From: Catenaria anguillulae PL171
Lineage: Eukaryota; Blastocladiomycota; Blastocladiomycetes; Blastocladiales; Catenariaceae
NCBI GenBank assembly: GCA_002102555.1
Contig: MCFL01000002.1
Coordinates: 682,001 to 746,000, forward strand
Direction: 5' to 3'
Length of the DNA stretch: 64,000 nucleotides
The translations under genes were made by a program, and so were the position numbers. The notes beneath the pieces are model-generated. The model worked only from the letters and a program-made list of their open reading frames with translations. It was not told where the DNA came from and made no database searches. Each line of letters opens with the position of its first letter. Positions within the stretch are counted from its first letter, which is position 1. Of the stretch, positions 1 through 10,700 are shown in pieces.

Positions 1-741
1 TGACGCGTCCGCACTAAACGCCCCTGTTGGCGAGACGGCGCCCCACAACGCACGAGGAAAGGCGAGTGAAGAACGAGAACCATCTATCTACCTACGGCCA
101 TTCAGGATGTGGACCGAGAATTCCCCAGGCTGTCCCCGAGGCCAGTCCCAAGGCCCGATTTTGCTGCGACGAGAAGGTTGCCCTTGCGCAGCGCACTCGG
201 CCACATGAACGAATGGTCCAAGTCTGCGCTCAAGATATGCACAACCCAGCAAGACTAAACCATTTGTGACTTCAAGTTGTGGAGCGCATGGATGCTGCAG
301 CTGAGTGCGAGTTGCCAATCTGACTCCATTTTTTTTCGCATTCCCTGAAAATTATCGGATGGTGCACACGCGGGCTCTCTGTCTCTGATCGGTTAGCTCC
401 ACAATCGTTGGACCACTTTGCCGCCACTGTTCGGCCTCTGTTCGGCGCCGACACCAATCGGCGGTGGCCGTGAAATTCAGTAGGATTTACTCTAGTTCCC
501 TACGACACGGAGCAATACAATGAATCATCGCTCGCGCATGTAGCCGTAACCCGCCGTCATCGCCAGATCACCCCTCCTTCGAATTCGCCCTGCCATTGGT
601 ATTTGCACGCAACTCAATCCCGATTGCACCACAACGCCTCCCTCAAGGCTGCCCTCAAGGTCTTCCCACGCACTTGCTCCTCTCCTCTCGTAACGAACTG
701 CACGTACCGCACGACTGATCCCGCCCCCAGCTTGCACCATC
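1..741. other. Intergenic / upstream of ERG1
   Basis: No convincing coding sequence on either strand. Short open frames here are low in conserved features and overlap each other. The last ~150 bases are pyrimidine-rich and lead directly to the ERG1 start, so they probably hold its 5' UTR and promoter. Confidence 0.5.
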
Positions 742-2350
742 ATGGCCCCAAGAAACGACCAATCCGTGCCCGTCTACCAGCCCAGCCACCACGACATCGT
801 CATTGTTGGCGCCGGGGTCGCCGGCTCGGCTCTCGCCTACGCACTCGCCCAGGATGGCCGCTCGGTTGCCCTGATCGAGCGTGACCTCTCGGAGCCCGAC
901 CGCATTGTTGGCGAACTCATGCAACCCGGCGGGTGCCTTGCTCTTGCTCAGCTCGGTCTTGGCGACACGCTCGACAACATGGACGCCATTGACGTTCATG
1001 GCTATGTGGTCCTCGACAAGGACGAGGTGTGTCACCTCAAGTACCCAACGTTGCCAGAAACCGTGCAGCCCACGCAGTTTGCCGGAACGACCGCCATGGG
1101 CAAGTCGTTTCATCATGGCCGCTTCATCATGAACTTGCGCCGCAAGTGCATGGATCATCCCAATGTCACGGTTGTGCAGGCGACCGCGAGCGAGTTGGTG
1201 AGGGACTTGACCGAGCCCCGAGTCGTGGGCGTGCACGCCATTGCCCGGACCAAACGTACGGTTCCGGCACGGCCAACCGCGACACCTCGTCGTCGTCATC
1301 TTCGTCGAGCGATGACGGCGAATCGCTGCCGGCTGAAGAGGAGGTCGAAACCCACCACGAATTCCTCGCCCCACTCACATTCATTGCCGATGGGTGCTTT
1401 TCCAAGTTCCGGCCCTCGATCCTCGGCACCACAATGCAAGCTCCCTCACACTTTGTGGGCTTTATCCTGGACCGCATCACGCTCCCGGCGCCCAACCACG
1501 GCCACGTGGTGCTGGCTGACCCGAGCCCGATCCTGCTGTACCAAATCGGAACCAACGACACGCGCATTCTCGTGGACGTGCCTGGATCATCCATGCCATC
1601 CAACCGCGGTGGCGCGCTCGTGAAGTACCTCACCTCACACGTAGCCCCGCAATTGCCCAAGGACATCCAGCAGCGTTTCTCGACGCCGTCAACACACAAC
1701 GCCCGCGCATCATGCCCAACCCATACCTGCCGCCGCGCCCGCAAGGCGCCGTGCCCGGACTCGTCATGCTGGGCGACGCACACAACATGCGCCATCCGCT
1801 GACTGGCGGCGGCATGTCCGTTGCCCTCAATGACGTTGTGCTGTTGCGCGCCAAGCTGCGCCAAGTCAAGGACCTGGCCGCCTTTGTCGACACGCCCGCG
1901 ACATTTGCAGGCGTGCTGCGGTCTTGGTACTGGCAGCGCAAACGGCTGTCGTCCGTGGTCAACATTTTGGCCAATGCCCTGTACGCGCTGTTTTCCGCGG
2001 GCGCAGACCCGACCATGAACCGGCTGCGTCGCGCGTGTTTTGATTACCTACGGCTGGGCGGCGAGTGCACGGCGGCGCCCGTGCGGTTGCTGGCGTGCAT
2101 TGCCCCGCAGCCGCTCTTGTTGGTTCGGCATTTCTTTCAGGTGGCCGCGTATGCCGCGTGGCATGTGCTCAAGCGCGAGCCAGTCTACTTGTTGCCCAGG
2201 ACCATTTGGAGGCAGACGGCCATCATGGTCACGGCAGTCAGGGTCATTGGCCCGTTGTGTTGGTATGAGTTGAGGGGCGCACCCAGGGTGCTTTCTGGAG
2301 TTGGGCTCGAGGGCATTTCGAGTGCTGTGAAGAGGGATAAGGTCGAGTGA
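742..2350 (+). CDS. ERG1: Squalene epoxidase (squalene monooxygenase)
   Basis: FAD-dependent monooxygenase that converts squalene to 2,3-oxidosqualene in ergosterol synthesis, at the ER or lipid droplet. The N-terminus has the Rossmann FAD motif GAGVAG (residues ~25-30) after the strand DIVIVG. The C-terminal half has the family hallmarks LGDAHNMRHPLTGGGM and ALND, followed by a hydrophobic tail typical of the membrane-associated C-terminus. A serine-rich low-complexity insert plus an acidic stretch sits at roughly residues 180-200. The ATG at 742 opens the conserved frame. The frame changes near 1254 (an A-run) and near 1679 (TTTCTCG); adding one base at each site gives a continuous 536-residue protein, close to the usual size. 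No intron is needed. I read both changes as sequencing deletions, not as a pseudogene. Confidence 0.93.
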
Positions 2351-2662
2351 GCTTGGTGTACTATTCCTCTTTTTTGGATGAAGCCTTGCTTTTGTTGTAC
2401 ATTTTGTCTTTCTGTTTCTTCTTTCCTTGCATTGCCCCTTCAAATCTCCCTTGCTCCATTTTCTTTGCCTGTCAGCATTGATATTTCACTACATGATCCA
2501 TCTCTCCCCAACTCTTCAAGTACCTACTGGTGCGGCCGTACAAAGTTCGAACAGACACCATCAACCCCGTTGACCAATGCAATGGAACGATGTCTCGCAA
2601 TTCAACTCTCAATGGACCTCTTCATGTCTACTCACACTTGGCAATAGAATCGCTTCAAAACC
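2351..2662. other. Intergenic, ERG1 3' / AIG2-like 5'
   Basis: AT-richer spacer of ~310 bases between two genes on the same strand. It is pyrimidine-rich directly after the ERG1 stop. No gene seen. Confidence 0.4.
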
Positions 2663-3405
2663 ATGTCACATCAAGGTCAGCAAGAGAAATCCATCCTCGT
2701 CTTTGTCTACGGCTCGCTCATGCACCCGGAAGTTTGGCGGCGAGTGACTGGCGCAGCGACTGCAGATGAGCGCAAAGCATACCCAGCCATGATTCAAGTC
2801 CGTGAATCATTCATGATCGAAACCAAGTGCTTGCTGTGCCGGCCCGAAACTGATCCAGATTTCCCCTGGAATTGAACATTCTCACAGGGATACGTTCGCC
2901 GTGCAGTCACGGACGCCTCGGCCTTCTACCCGGCGATCCGCGCCACGGGCAACCCCGACGATAAAGTGTACGGGCTTGCCATTGAGGTCGAGGGCGAGTA
3001 CGTCAAGGGTGTGACTGCCCGACTGGATCAGTACGAGACGGCGGTACGCACCCCATCAACACTCTACGGTTTTTTGCCACTGGAAGCCGGTGTGAGCTTA
3101 CGTCATGAGGGGATCGCACACATGTACAGATGTACAGCCGCATTCAAGTCCCTATTACCTTGCTCTCGACTCGTACCGATGCCGCTGGTGGCACGCTTCC
3201 GCCGTCGATTCGCGCCGACGAGCGTATCATGTGGGAGCCGCCAGCGACCATGCGCGGCACCGAACCCGTCCTGGCAAACACATATGTGTGGGCGGCAGAG
3301 ATGACTCGGTTGCATCCGACCTTGGATTGGGATTACGAGGCGTTTGTGCAAAAGCAGTTTGGCATGTTTGAGGAGGATATGCACAAGCAGCGGTTGGCAA
3401 ACTGA
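2663..3405 (+). CDS. AIG2 / gamma-glutamylcyclotransferase-like protein
   Basis: Small protein (188 residues) of the AIG2/GGCT-like fold. Members include gamma-glutamylcyclotransferases and gamma-glutamylamine cyclotransferases; the exact substrate is not inferable. It opens with the family signature FVYGSLMHPEVW (residues ~13-24), the nucleotide- or substrate-binding YGSL loop. A YPAI segment and the acidic 'LDQYE' turn follow, where the family keeps its catalytic Glu, and it closes with YVWAAEM. Three exons: 2663-2797, 2888-3043 and 3130-3405, all joined in phase 0. The donors GTCCGT and GTACGC, with cag acceptors, are like those elsewhere in the window. No frame damage. It lies on the same strand as ERG1, 312 bases downstream. 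Confidence 0.82.
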
Positions 3406-3919
3406 GCATCGATTGGGACGGAGGGCCTCGGGGCTCGGGCGTGCCAGGATTGGGTCCTTGATGAAGCCGGAGACATCTGGTTTGTTGGCACAGCCGGATT
3501 GTACATGCACTTGGTCACAATTGCTTTATACATCAGTCGCGATTGCAACCCTGGTCAGTGGTGGCGACCTGGCCATGGGTTCATTCTCTTGGCACACTGG
3601 CACGATGCGGCGATTCAAACCTTCTGTTTTTCTGTTGCTCCCAGACCGCACAGACGTACGTGCTGGCAGTGCGAGGATGTTCTCACAGGCCTAGTAGACA
3701 TGGAAAGGGAGGTCGGCATGGGAGGTTGGCCAGCGGCTCTGGACCGGGACTGGGCAGCCCAGTCCCAAGCCAAGTTAGGGCAAGTCTGGCAAGTGTGGGT
3801 GGTAGCGAGGGTACTGCACAACTTTGTATAGAGTATGATGAAACAAGTCGGACGAAAAATATGCGAGCGAGTGTTACACAACCACCATCCATCCATCATC
3901 GACACCACTCAGAATCTGC
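3406..3919. other. Convergent 3' intergenic region
   Basis: About 510 bases between two genes that converge (AIG2-like on +, Shank-like on -). It should hold both 3' UTRs and polyadenylation signals. Open frames are present, but none resembles a protein. Confidence 0.45.
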
Positions 3920-6909
3920 TCACATTCCCATGCCCTGCTGGGGCGAATACCCGCCATAACCTCCAACAGGCAGTGGCGGCGGCGGCGGCAGACCATACTG
4001 CTGTTGTTGCTGCTGATGCTGCGGCGGCGGAGCGTAAAACTGTTGTTGCTGCTGCGACACTTGTCCATACTGTTGTTGCTGCTGAGGCGGCGGCATGTAC
4101 TGCGGCTGCTGTTGGGCATACTGTGGCTGTTGGTATTGGAGATTGTACTGAGAACGTACTGTTGCTGCGGTGGCTGTTGTTGCTGGTACCCGGTCGGCGA
4201 CGGAGGCATATACGACTGGAATTGGGGCGACCCACCGTTTTGATGCATGAGATGGTGTTGTTGCTGTTGTTGTTGACCGGGAAGCGGTGGAGGCGGCGGC
4301 AATCCGCTCAAGCCCGTATCAATCATGCCGGTTCCTTTGCCTTGGCCCATACTCAAGGCCATGCCCATGGACATTCCCGATCCCATCATCATCTGTTGCG
4401 GCGGCGGTGGCGGCGGCGGCTGTTGTTGCTGCTGCATGCCCGCGACCAGGAAAGGTGGTGCAGGCGGAGACGCAACTTGATGTGGTTGTTGCAACAACTG
4501 CGGCTGCGACGAGTACATGGCCCCCTGCGCCGCACCCAATCCGTTCCCACCACCACCACCACCGGTGCCTTGAATCATGCGCTTGAGCTGCTGGTTCTCT
4601 GCCTCGACGCGTTCCAGCTCGCTCTGCAACCGCTTGTTCTCATCCAACAACGTCTTGAACACCTTGCGCTGCTCGGGTGTGAACGTTGCCATAACACGTT
4701 GCAGGTTTGGCATGGACATGGGGACAGCGCCGCCTGCGGCCGCGGCTGCAGCGGCGGCACTTGCACCAATCGTGCCGCCGGAAACGGTCGCATAGTTGGG
4801 CGAAACCGAGTTGAATGCGGCGCCCGTGGGACTGGAGGGCGACATGGGTGGTGGCGCAGAGTTGTGCCTTTGCGCCGGGCTGGTCGAGAGCGTGGGAAGT
4901 GGGGGTGGTGGAGGGAGCACATTGGGCGTGACTGTATTGGTTGGTGGCGACTCGGCCCGATATGTGCTGTAAGCGTTTGGCGGAGATGGAGAAGCGGTTT
5001 GAAGCGGTAGCGGTGGGGGAGGCGGGAGTCCCGAGGTGGATTGAAGAAATGCCGGGGCTGGGGGAAGCGGAGGCGGAGGAGGGAGGCCCGAGTGAGCTGA
5101 CACGGTTGTGCTTGGCGTAGATGTCGGTGAAAAGTCCGGAAGTGGTGGAGGTGGTGGCAAGGCAAATTGATCCTGAGGAGGAGCGAGAGGCGTCGAGTCT
5201 AATTGGCCAGACCCGGACTGCGATGATGAGGATGCGTGAAACAACGGAACGGGGGGAGGTGGTGGGAGTTGCGTCAGCGGATCAGGCAAAGGTTGATGGC
5301 TGTCGCTGTATTGGCCATGGCGATTGAGACTTGCATGAACCGATACGGAAGGGAAGTGTGACATGGATGGATGCTGGGACAGGGACGGCTGTTGAGACAT
5401 GGAGGGTTGATGAGAGATGGATGTGCTCGCCGGTTCTGACATGTCGTAAGGCGGATGGGACGGCGGTGGCGGAGCGGTCACTGTTCGCTGTAGTGAGAGC
5501 TGTGCCATGGGTTGGATCAGGCCACTTGCATTAGAGGCAGACATGGGCAGCGAGTCGGCAGCCAAGGCGTTGGTTGCGTGTTGTTTCCTTTCAAAATCGG
5601 CAAACATTTTCGGGTCAGGGGAAGGATAGGGCTCTGGGAAGAAGCATGTTTGACTTTTTTTCAGCGTGTGTTGTGCAGTGAGGGAGCCAATACGCTGACT
5701 GAATCACATACCGGCTTCGTCTTTAGAAAACTTGATGATGATGTCGGCCAAATCGTGGTTGGTCGCCAGGACTGCAACTTGCTGAGGTGCTTGACCTGCT
5801 CGGTTTGGCTGGTCCTTGTTTGCACCGCGTTTGAGCAATTCTTTGGCACACTCGATGGCATTGTTCGCGGCACAGACGTGCAGGGGCGTGTTGCGGGTTT
5901 CATTGATGCAATTTGAATCGGCGCCGTACTGAAGCAGGGTTTGTACGCAGGCAACGTGCGATCCAGCGCACGCGACGTGCAGTGGGAACTTGCCGGATCG
6001 GTCGACAGGATTCGGAGAAGCGCGGCACGAAAGCAGATGCGCCAAGATCTCGTTGTGCCCGAGGCTTGCAGCAATGTGCACAGGGGTAGAGAGGTTTGGA
6101 TACTCGGGGGCAGAATGCCAGGCGCCATACGACAAGAGTGAACGAAGGGCTACAAACTTGTTGAGCTGGGCGGCCCAATGGAGGGCGGTTTTCCCATCCG
6201 GTGTGCGAAAGTCGAGGTGCGCGCCGCCATCCTCGATGAGCAGCTTGATGAGGTTCTTGTCGTCGTTTCGGACAGCAGTGACGAGTGGAGTGTCTGAAAC
6301 AAGAATAAAAAATAGCGCAAATGCGGTCGCCATGCGAATATCAGATTGAATAACTCCTCATCTTCTACACCAAGTTCAACGCATACCATTGGTGTCGCCT
6401 TCGGAGTAAAAGTTGACGTCAAATCCCTTCTCGACCGATTCGCGAAGTTTTTCCATGTTTCGCGAGGACAAGTACTCCATAAACTTCTTTTGCGCCTTTT
6501 TGGTATTGATTTTGCTTGCTTCCTTTTCTGTGAGCTGCGTGATTCGTGTGCGAGGGCAAAACTGAACCGACACTTCACCAGCCAATCCATAGTCGGCAAA
6601 CGATTTCCCATCATCGAGAAATTGCTTGGTGACGGTAGCGGATTTCATTCCAGGCAGCGCCTTGAGCCGAATCGGCTCGCAATTGTCCTCCTGTAATCCC
6701 CAGTTCCATATGTCTTTTACTGAGGCGGCGAGATCGGGCAGCAAATCAATAAGCTGCAATTTGGCTGTCCAAACCAGCTCGCTTGACTGGTACTTGAGCA
6801 TCTTGGGTTTGTGCCCATGTGGCAGCTGGACTTTGAGAACAACCGTCGTCTGCAGGAGGCCCGCGCCATCGCTCGCGGTTGGTGCGGAATCGGAAGAGGC
6901 TATCGACAT
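3920..6909 (-). CDS. Shank-like SPN-ankyrin scaffold protein with Pro/Gln-rich tail
   Basis: Predicted 939-residue cytoplasmic scaffold. Residues ~20-135 resemble the Shank/ProSAP N-terminal (SPN) domain, including the linker KKAQKKFMEYL before the repeats. Residues ~140-365 hold about six ankyrin repeats with Shank-like wording: GGAHLDFRTPDGKTALH, then NTPLHVCAANN and LLKRGANKD. The rest is Pro/Gln/Ser-rich, with six LPPPPPLP-type motifs, a short predicted coiled coil at ~686-720 (LLDENKRLQSELERVEAENQ) and polyQ near the end. No PDZ, SH3 or SAM domain is visible, unlike animal Shanks. Exons are 6909-6387, 6293-5712 and 5633-3920, with donors GTATGC and GTATGT. One base is missing near 4150 inside the Gln-rich tail; the corrected frame runs to a TGA at 3922-3920, whereas the uncorrected frame gives a Ser/Arg-rich run to ~3874. 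The function in this organism is unknown; actin or membrane scaffolding is an inference. Confidence 0.8.
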
Positions 6910-7767
6910 TTTGGGCGGCCAACGCGAAGTAACTGAATAGTGCAGAAGGATCCAGTCAGAGGGAATATTTCCATTGAGTCATTCATGGAATCGGCAACGG
7001 TCATCCGAGCTTCCAATTGGCGTGCAGTCAATCAGTCAAAAGCAGTTGCAAACACAGACTGCAAAGATCTGTCCTGGCTCGAACCGCGTTCTGTCAAGAC
7101 GTGCGCGTCCGATCGGAGATCCATGATTATGCAAACGCCGTGGGCGATCAATTGGCCGATCAGTATGGCCGCCGCCGCCATGCCATCGCGAACATCAAGG
7201 ATGCCAATACGCCACCGTATTCGCGATGGAAAAGCACTAAGAACGAGTTGAGGACTCGCAAATACACTTGGCATTTGGAGCTACTCTCATCGCAAGTGCT
7301 TTGCTCTGCTCCATCTGTATGTGTTTCCGCCACATTCCCGCCAAGCACTTGTCCGTCGCCTATCCCCGCCACATCAATGCAATGACATGATCCACGCCCG
7401 CTCACCTACTTCATAACGCCATCAACAGAAACAGCTGTCGCCAACGTTTTCGGCTTCAATACCGCCCCTCCGCAGTCCTTATCGTCACGTATCATTGCAT
7501 TTTTCACTGCTGTCGGTATGAATGACCAGCTCAACCATCCTGCTGTCTCGCACTTATCATCTCCACTTACACGTTCGCCTCGACCATGACTGTCCTTACA
7601 TATGTAGCAGTTTGATTTGACATCCATTGGGCTCCTCTTCCGCCGTCCGTTGCATTTTTGTTCCCATCTCCGCTAAACCCAAAGACGGTTCGTCGCTCGC
7701 GTTCTTCACCTTAGCATCACGACGGGTTCTCATCCACTCTGTTCATGCTGGCAGGCCTACTTTCAAC
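6910..7767. promoter_or_regulatory. Divergent intergenic region (Shank-like / dynein)
   Basis: About 860 bases between two divergent start codons. It must contain both promoters and 5' UTRs. Open frames seen here have no family resemblance. I cannot identify specific transcription-factor sites. Confidence 0.45.
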
Positions 7768-10700
7768 ATGGACGACTCGGAAGCCAGTCTTTCGACGGCC
7801 ACAGTACCAGCTGCCCTCTTTGACCCGTCCATCCTTGTGCAGCATTTGCACACGGTCGGCGCAAACCTCTTTGATGCCACCCCGTCTGAAGTCGCGCTCG
7901 CCCTCAGTGGCTCTTCTGACGCCCAAGAAAAGTGCCGCAAGTTTGCCAACGATCCGTCATGCCCGACGCTGTTTGTCACCAAGGAGCGCATGGCTGTTCA
8001 AGGTCTGCCTATTTTCCTGCCGGCTTCCAGTCATGCACCCAGCTTCACGCTCACATCGGCCATGTGTCTTTTCTTCACGCTCTTGTAGACGGTGAAACTG
8101 CTAGCCATCCATTCCACTACGACCTTCGCCTCGAGGCACACTACTCGTTGTCGCTCGTCTCTTCGGTCGTCTTCATCAAACGTGCGCCCGTGCTCGACCC
8201 CGCAAAGTCGCTCACGGCCCAAGTCGCTTTCATCCACTTGCCCGGTCCAGCTTCGTCGGCCGGCCCGCAAGACAGCGTTGCAAGCTCTGACGACGCTGGC
8301 CCGACCATGTTTTACGAGCTCATCCACAGCTACGTCCATCATGCCATCGCCCCCTACTTCAACGCCTTTGTCACGGCGCAATCTGCATCCGAAAGCTCGG
8401 CCGCGAGCCCATCCGATGTCTCTGCCACCGGCCCTCGCCCGTGTCTGCCGGCTTGTCGTCCGTCACCTCGGTCAAGCGGTCGGCCGAGGACGCAAAGGGG
8501 ATTCCCGTTGCGAAAAAGAAGTTTGCCGAGCTGGAATTGGCTCTGCTCCACTTGCAGCAAAATGTCGAGATTCCCGAAGTTGTGCTGCACGCGCAACCAG
8601 CGATTCATCAAGCCATTGCACGTGCACGCGAGCAAGGTCGCGGCCCAATGTGGACATGTTGCCCCCGAGCTCTTGACGGACTCGTCCTTTTTGAACCGGT
8701 TGCAAGCCGATGTGGCCTTGTGGGTCAAGGAAATTCAAAAGGTGACTCGCTTGTCTCGCGATCCGACCACGGGCACGGCGTCGCAAGAGATCAACTTTTG
8801 GCTCAACATGGAGCGTGCCTTGGAGAAGATTGACAAGCAACTCAAGAGCGAGGAAGTTGGTGCGTCGGACTATACAGTCCAATTCCTTTGTTTTTCGCAT
8901 GCTTCATTCACGTCCTTTGCTCACGCACGGGTGCATTTGCCGTCACAGTTCTCGCCCTTGACGTTCTCAAGCACGCCAAGCGCTTTCACGCCACCGTCTC
9001 GTTCCGTGCTGATACTGGCCTGCAAGAGGGCATGGAAATCGTGCACAAGTACAATATCCTCATGAAGGAGTTTCCCATCGACGAGCTTTTGTCGGCGACC
9101 GAATTGCCTCGCCTCAACGATGCACTTGTGTTCATCTTCAACCACATTGCGAAAAAAATCAAGCTGTCGTCCTACCCGGTCAAACGCCACTTGCTCCTGG
9201 TCGAAGCCATCTCGCGCGACCTGCTGGACCAAATCCTCAAGATTTTGCGTGCCCGACGTCTCATGTACCTTTCGTACGACGACTTTGCGCGCATTGCTCG
9301 GCGTGCGGGACCGTGTTTGCCACCTGGGACTCGTGCGTCAAGGACTTTTCCGGGCTCGCGCGCGAAGTGTCGCGCAAGCGCAACGACAAGTACTTGCCCA
9401 TCAAGATCAACTCGTTCCATGCAAAGCTGCAAGAGCGCATCGAGTACTTGCGCGGGTTCCGCAGGCAGCACGAGCAGCTGCAGGCAACCATTGGACGCGT
9501 GGCTGCAACGGCCAAGGCGGCCGGTGCCGGGGCTCGGCTGGCCAACAGCGTGCTGGGCGCGTCGGCGACGGACATCAACGCATTGGAGGAGGTGGCCGCG
9601 GCGTACGAGGTGGTGCGCACCGTTGACGTGCTCGACTTGTCGACCGAGGGCACGGAGGTCTGGGCTGGCGCCGAAGAAGCGTACAATGAGCGCGTGGGTC
9701 GGGTGGAAAATTGATCATCACGACGCTTCGCGAAAAGCTCGGGTCCGCCAAGAACGCCAACGAAATGTTTCGGGTGTTTTCAAAGTTCAATGCCCTCTTT
9801 GTCCGCCCAAAGATTCGCGGTGCCATTCAAGAGTACCAGGCACAGCTCATTGATTCGGTCAAGGATGATCTGCGCAAGTTGCAGGACAAGTTCAAGCTTC
9901 AGTACGGCAGCTCCGAGGCGTTCCACATGTCGTCTGTTCGCGACATTCCGCCCGTGGCCGGCGCCATCACTTGGGCAAGGCAAATTGAGCGCCAGCTCGA
10001 CATGTACATGAAGCACGTCGAGGACGTGCTCGGTCATGGGTGGCGCAACTATGCCGACGGTGCCAAGTTGCATCAGGACTCTGAGGCTTTCCGGAAAAAG
10101 CTCGATACCCGCGCCATTTATGAGCAGTGGGTGCACGACATGATGCAGCGCGATTTGAAGGTGTCGGGCCGCATCTTTGATGTTGTGCGCGTGCGTGGAT
10201 CGGCCAATGCCCTGCAGCTGGTTGTGTCGTTTGACCCGCAAATCATTACTCTCTTCAAGGAGGTGCGCAATATGAGTTGGTTGGGCTACCCGGTCCCGTC
10301 GACGGTCGCCAACATTGCCAAGGAAGCCAAGCGCGTGTATCCGTTTGCCGTGTCGTTGCAGGAAACGGTGCGCACATACCAGCTTACCATCGACAAACTC
10401 AAGACCCAACCCAAGGACGTCGGATTGCTCGTGGCCGTGTATCAGCGCGATGTGCAAGGCTTGTTGTCGCGCGGCATCCACTACCGCTGGGAGGTGTTTG
10501 CGACCTTGGACGTCAGGTCGGATTCAGGAAAGCACGTTGGATTCGTGCGTGAGCTCGCCAACACGGTTGCCATCTTCCAAGACAAGGTTGCGCGTGTCAT
10601 GGACATTCTCAATGAAATCCAGAGCAAGGTCCGTGAGCTCGAGACTTGCGCCTACTCGTTTGCGGCATTTGAGGCCATTTTGGGCGCCATTCAGGTTCAC

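Noticed and set aside
3835-5010. 391-codon plus-strand frame rich in Ala/Leu/Arg
   Set aside because: It is the shadow of CAG/CCG-rich polyQ/polyP coding sequence of the minus-strand Shank-like gene; its composition comes from the complementary triplets.
3920-5633. Homer-binding PPxxF motif in the Shank-like tail
   Set aside because: The nearest strings are PPPLPDF and APPQDQF; neither keeps the PPxxF spacing.
8003-8088. Apparent frameshift in the dynein N-terminus
   Set aside because: Removing 86 bases with GT...AG ends restores a dynein-like [17 protein letters not shown] join, so this is an intron and not one of the single-base losses.
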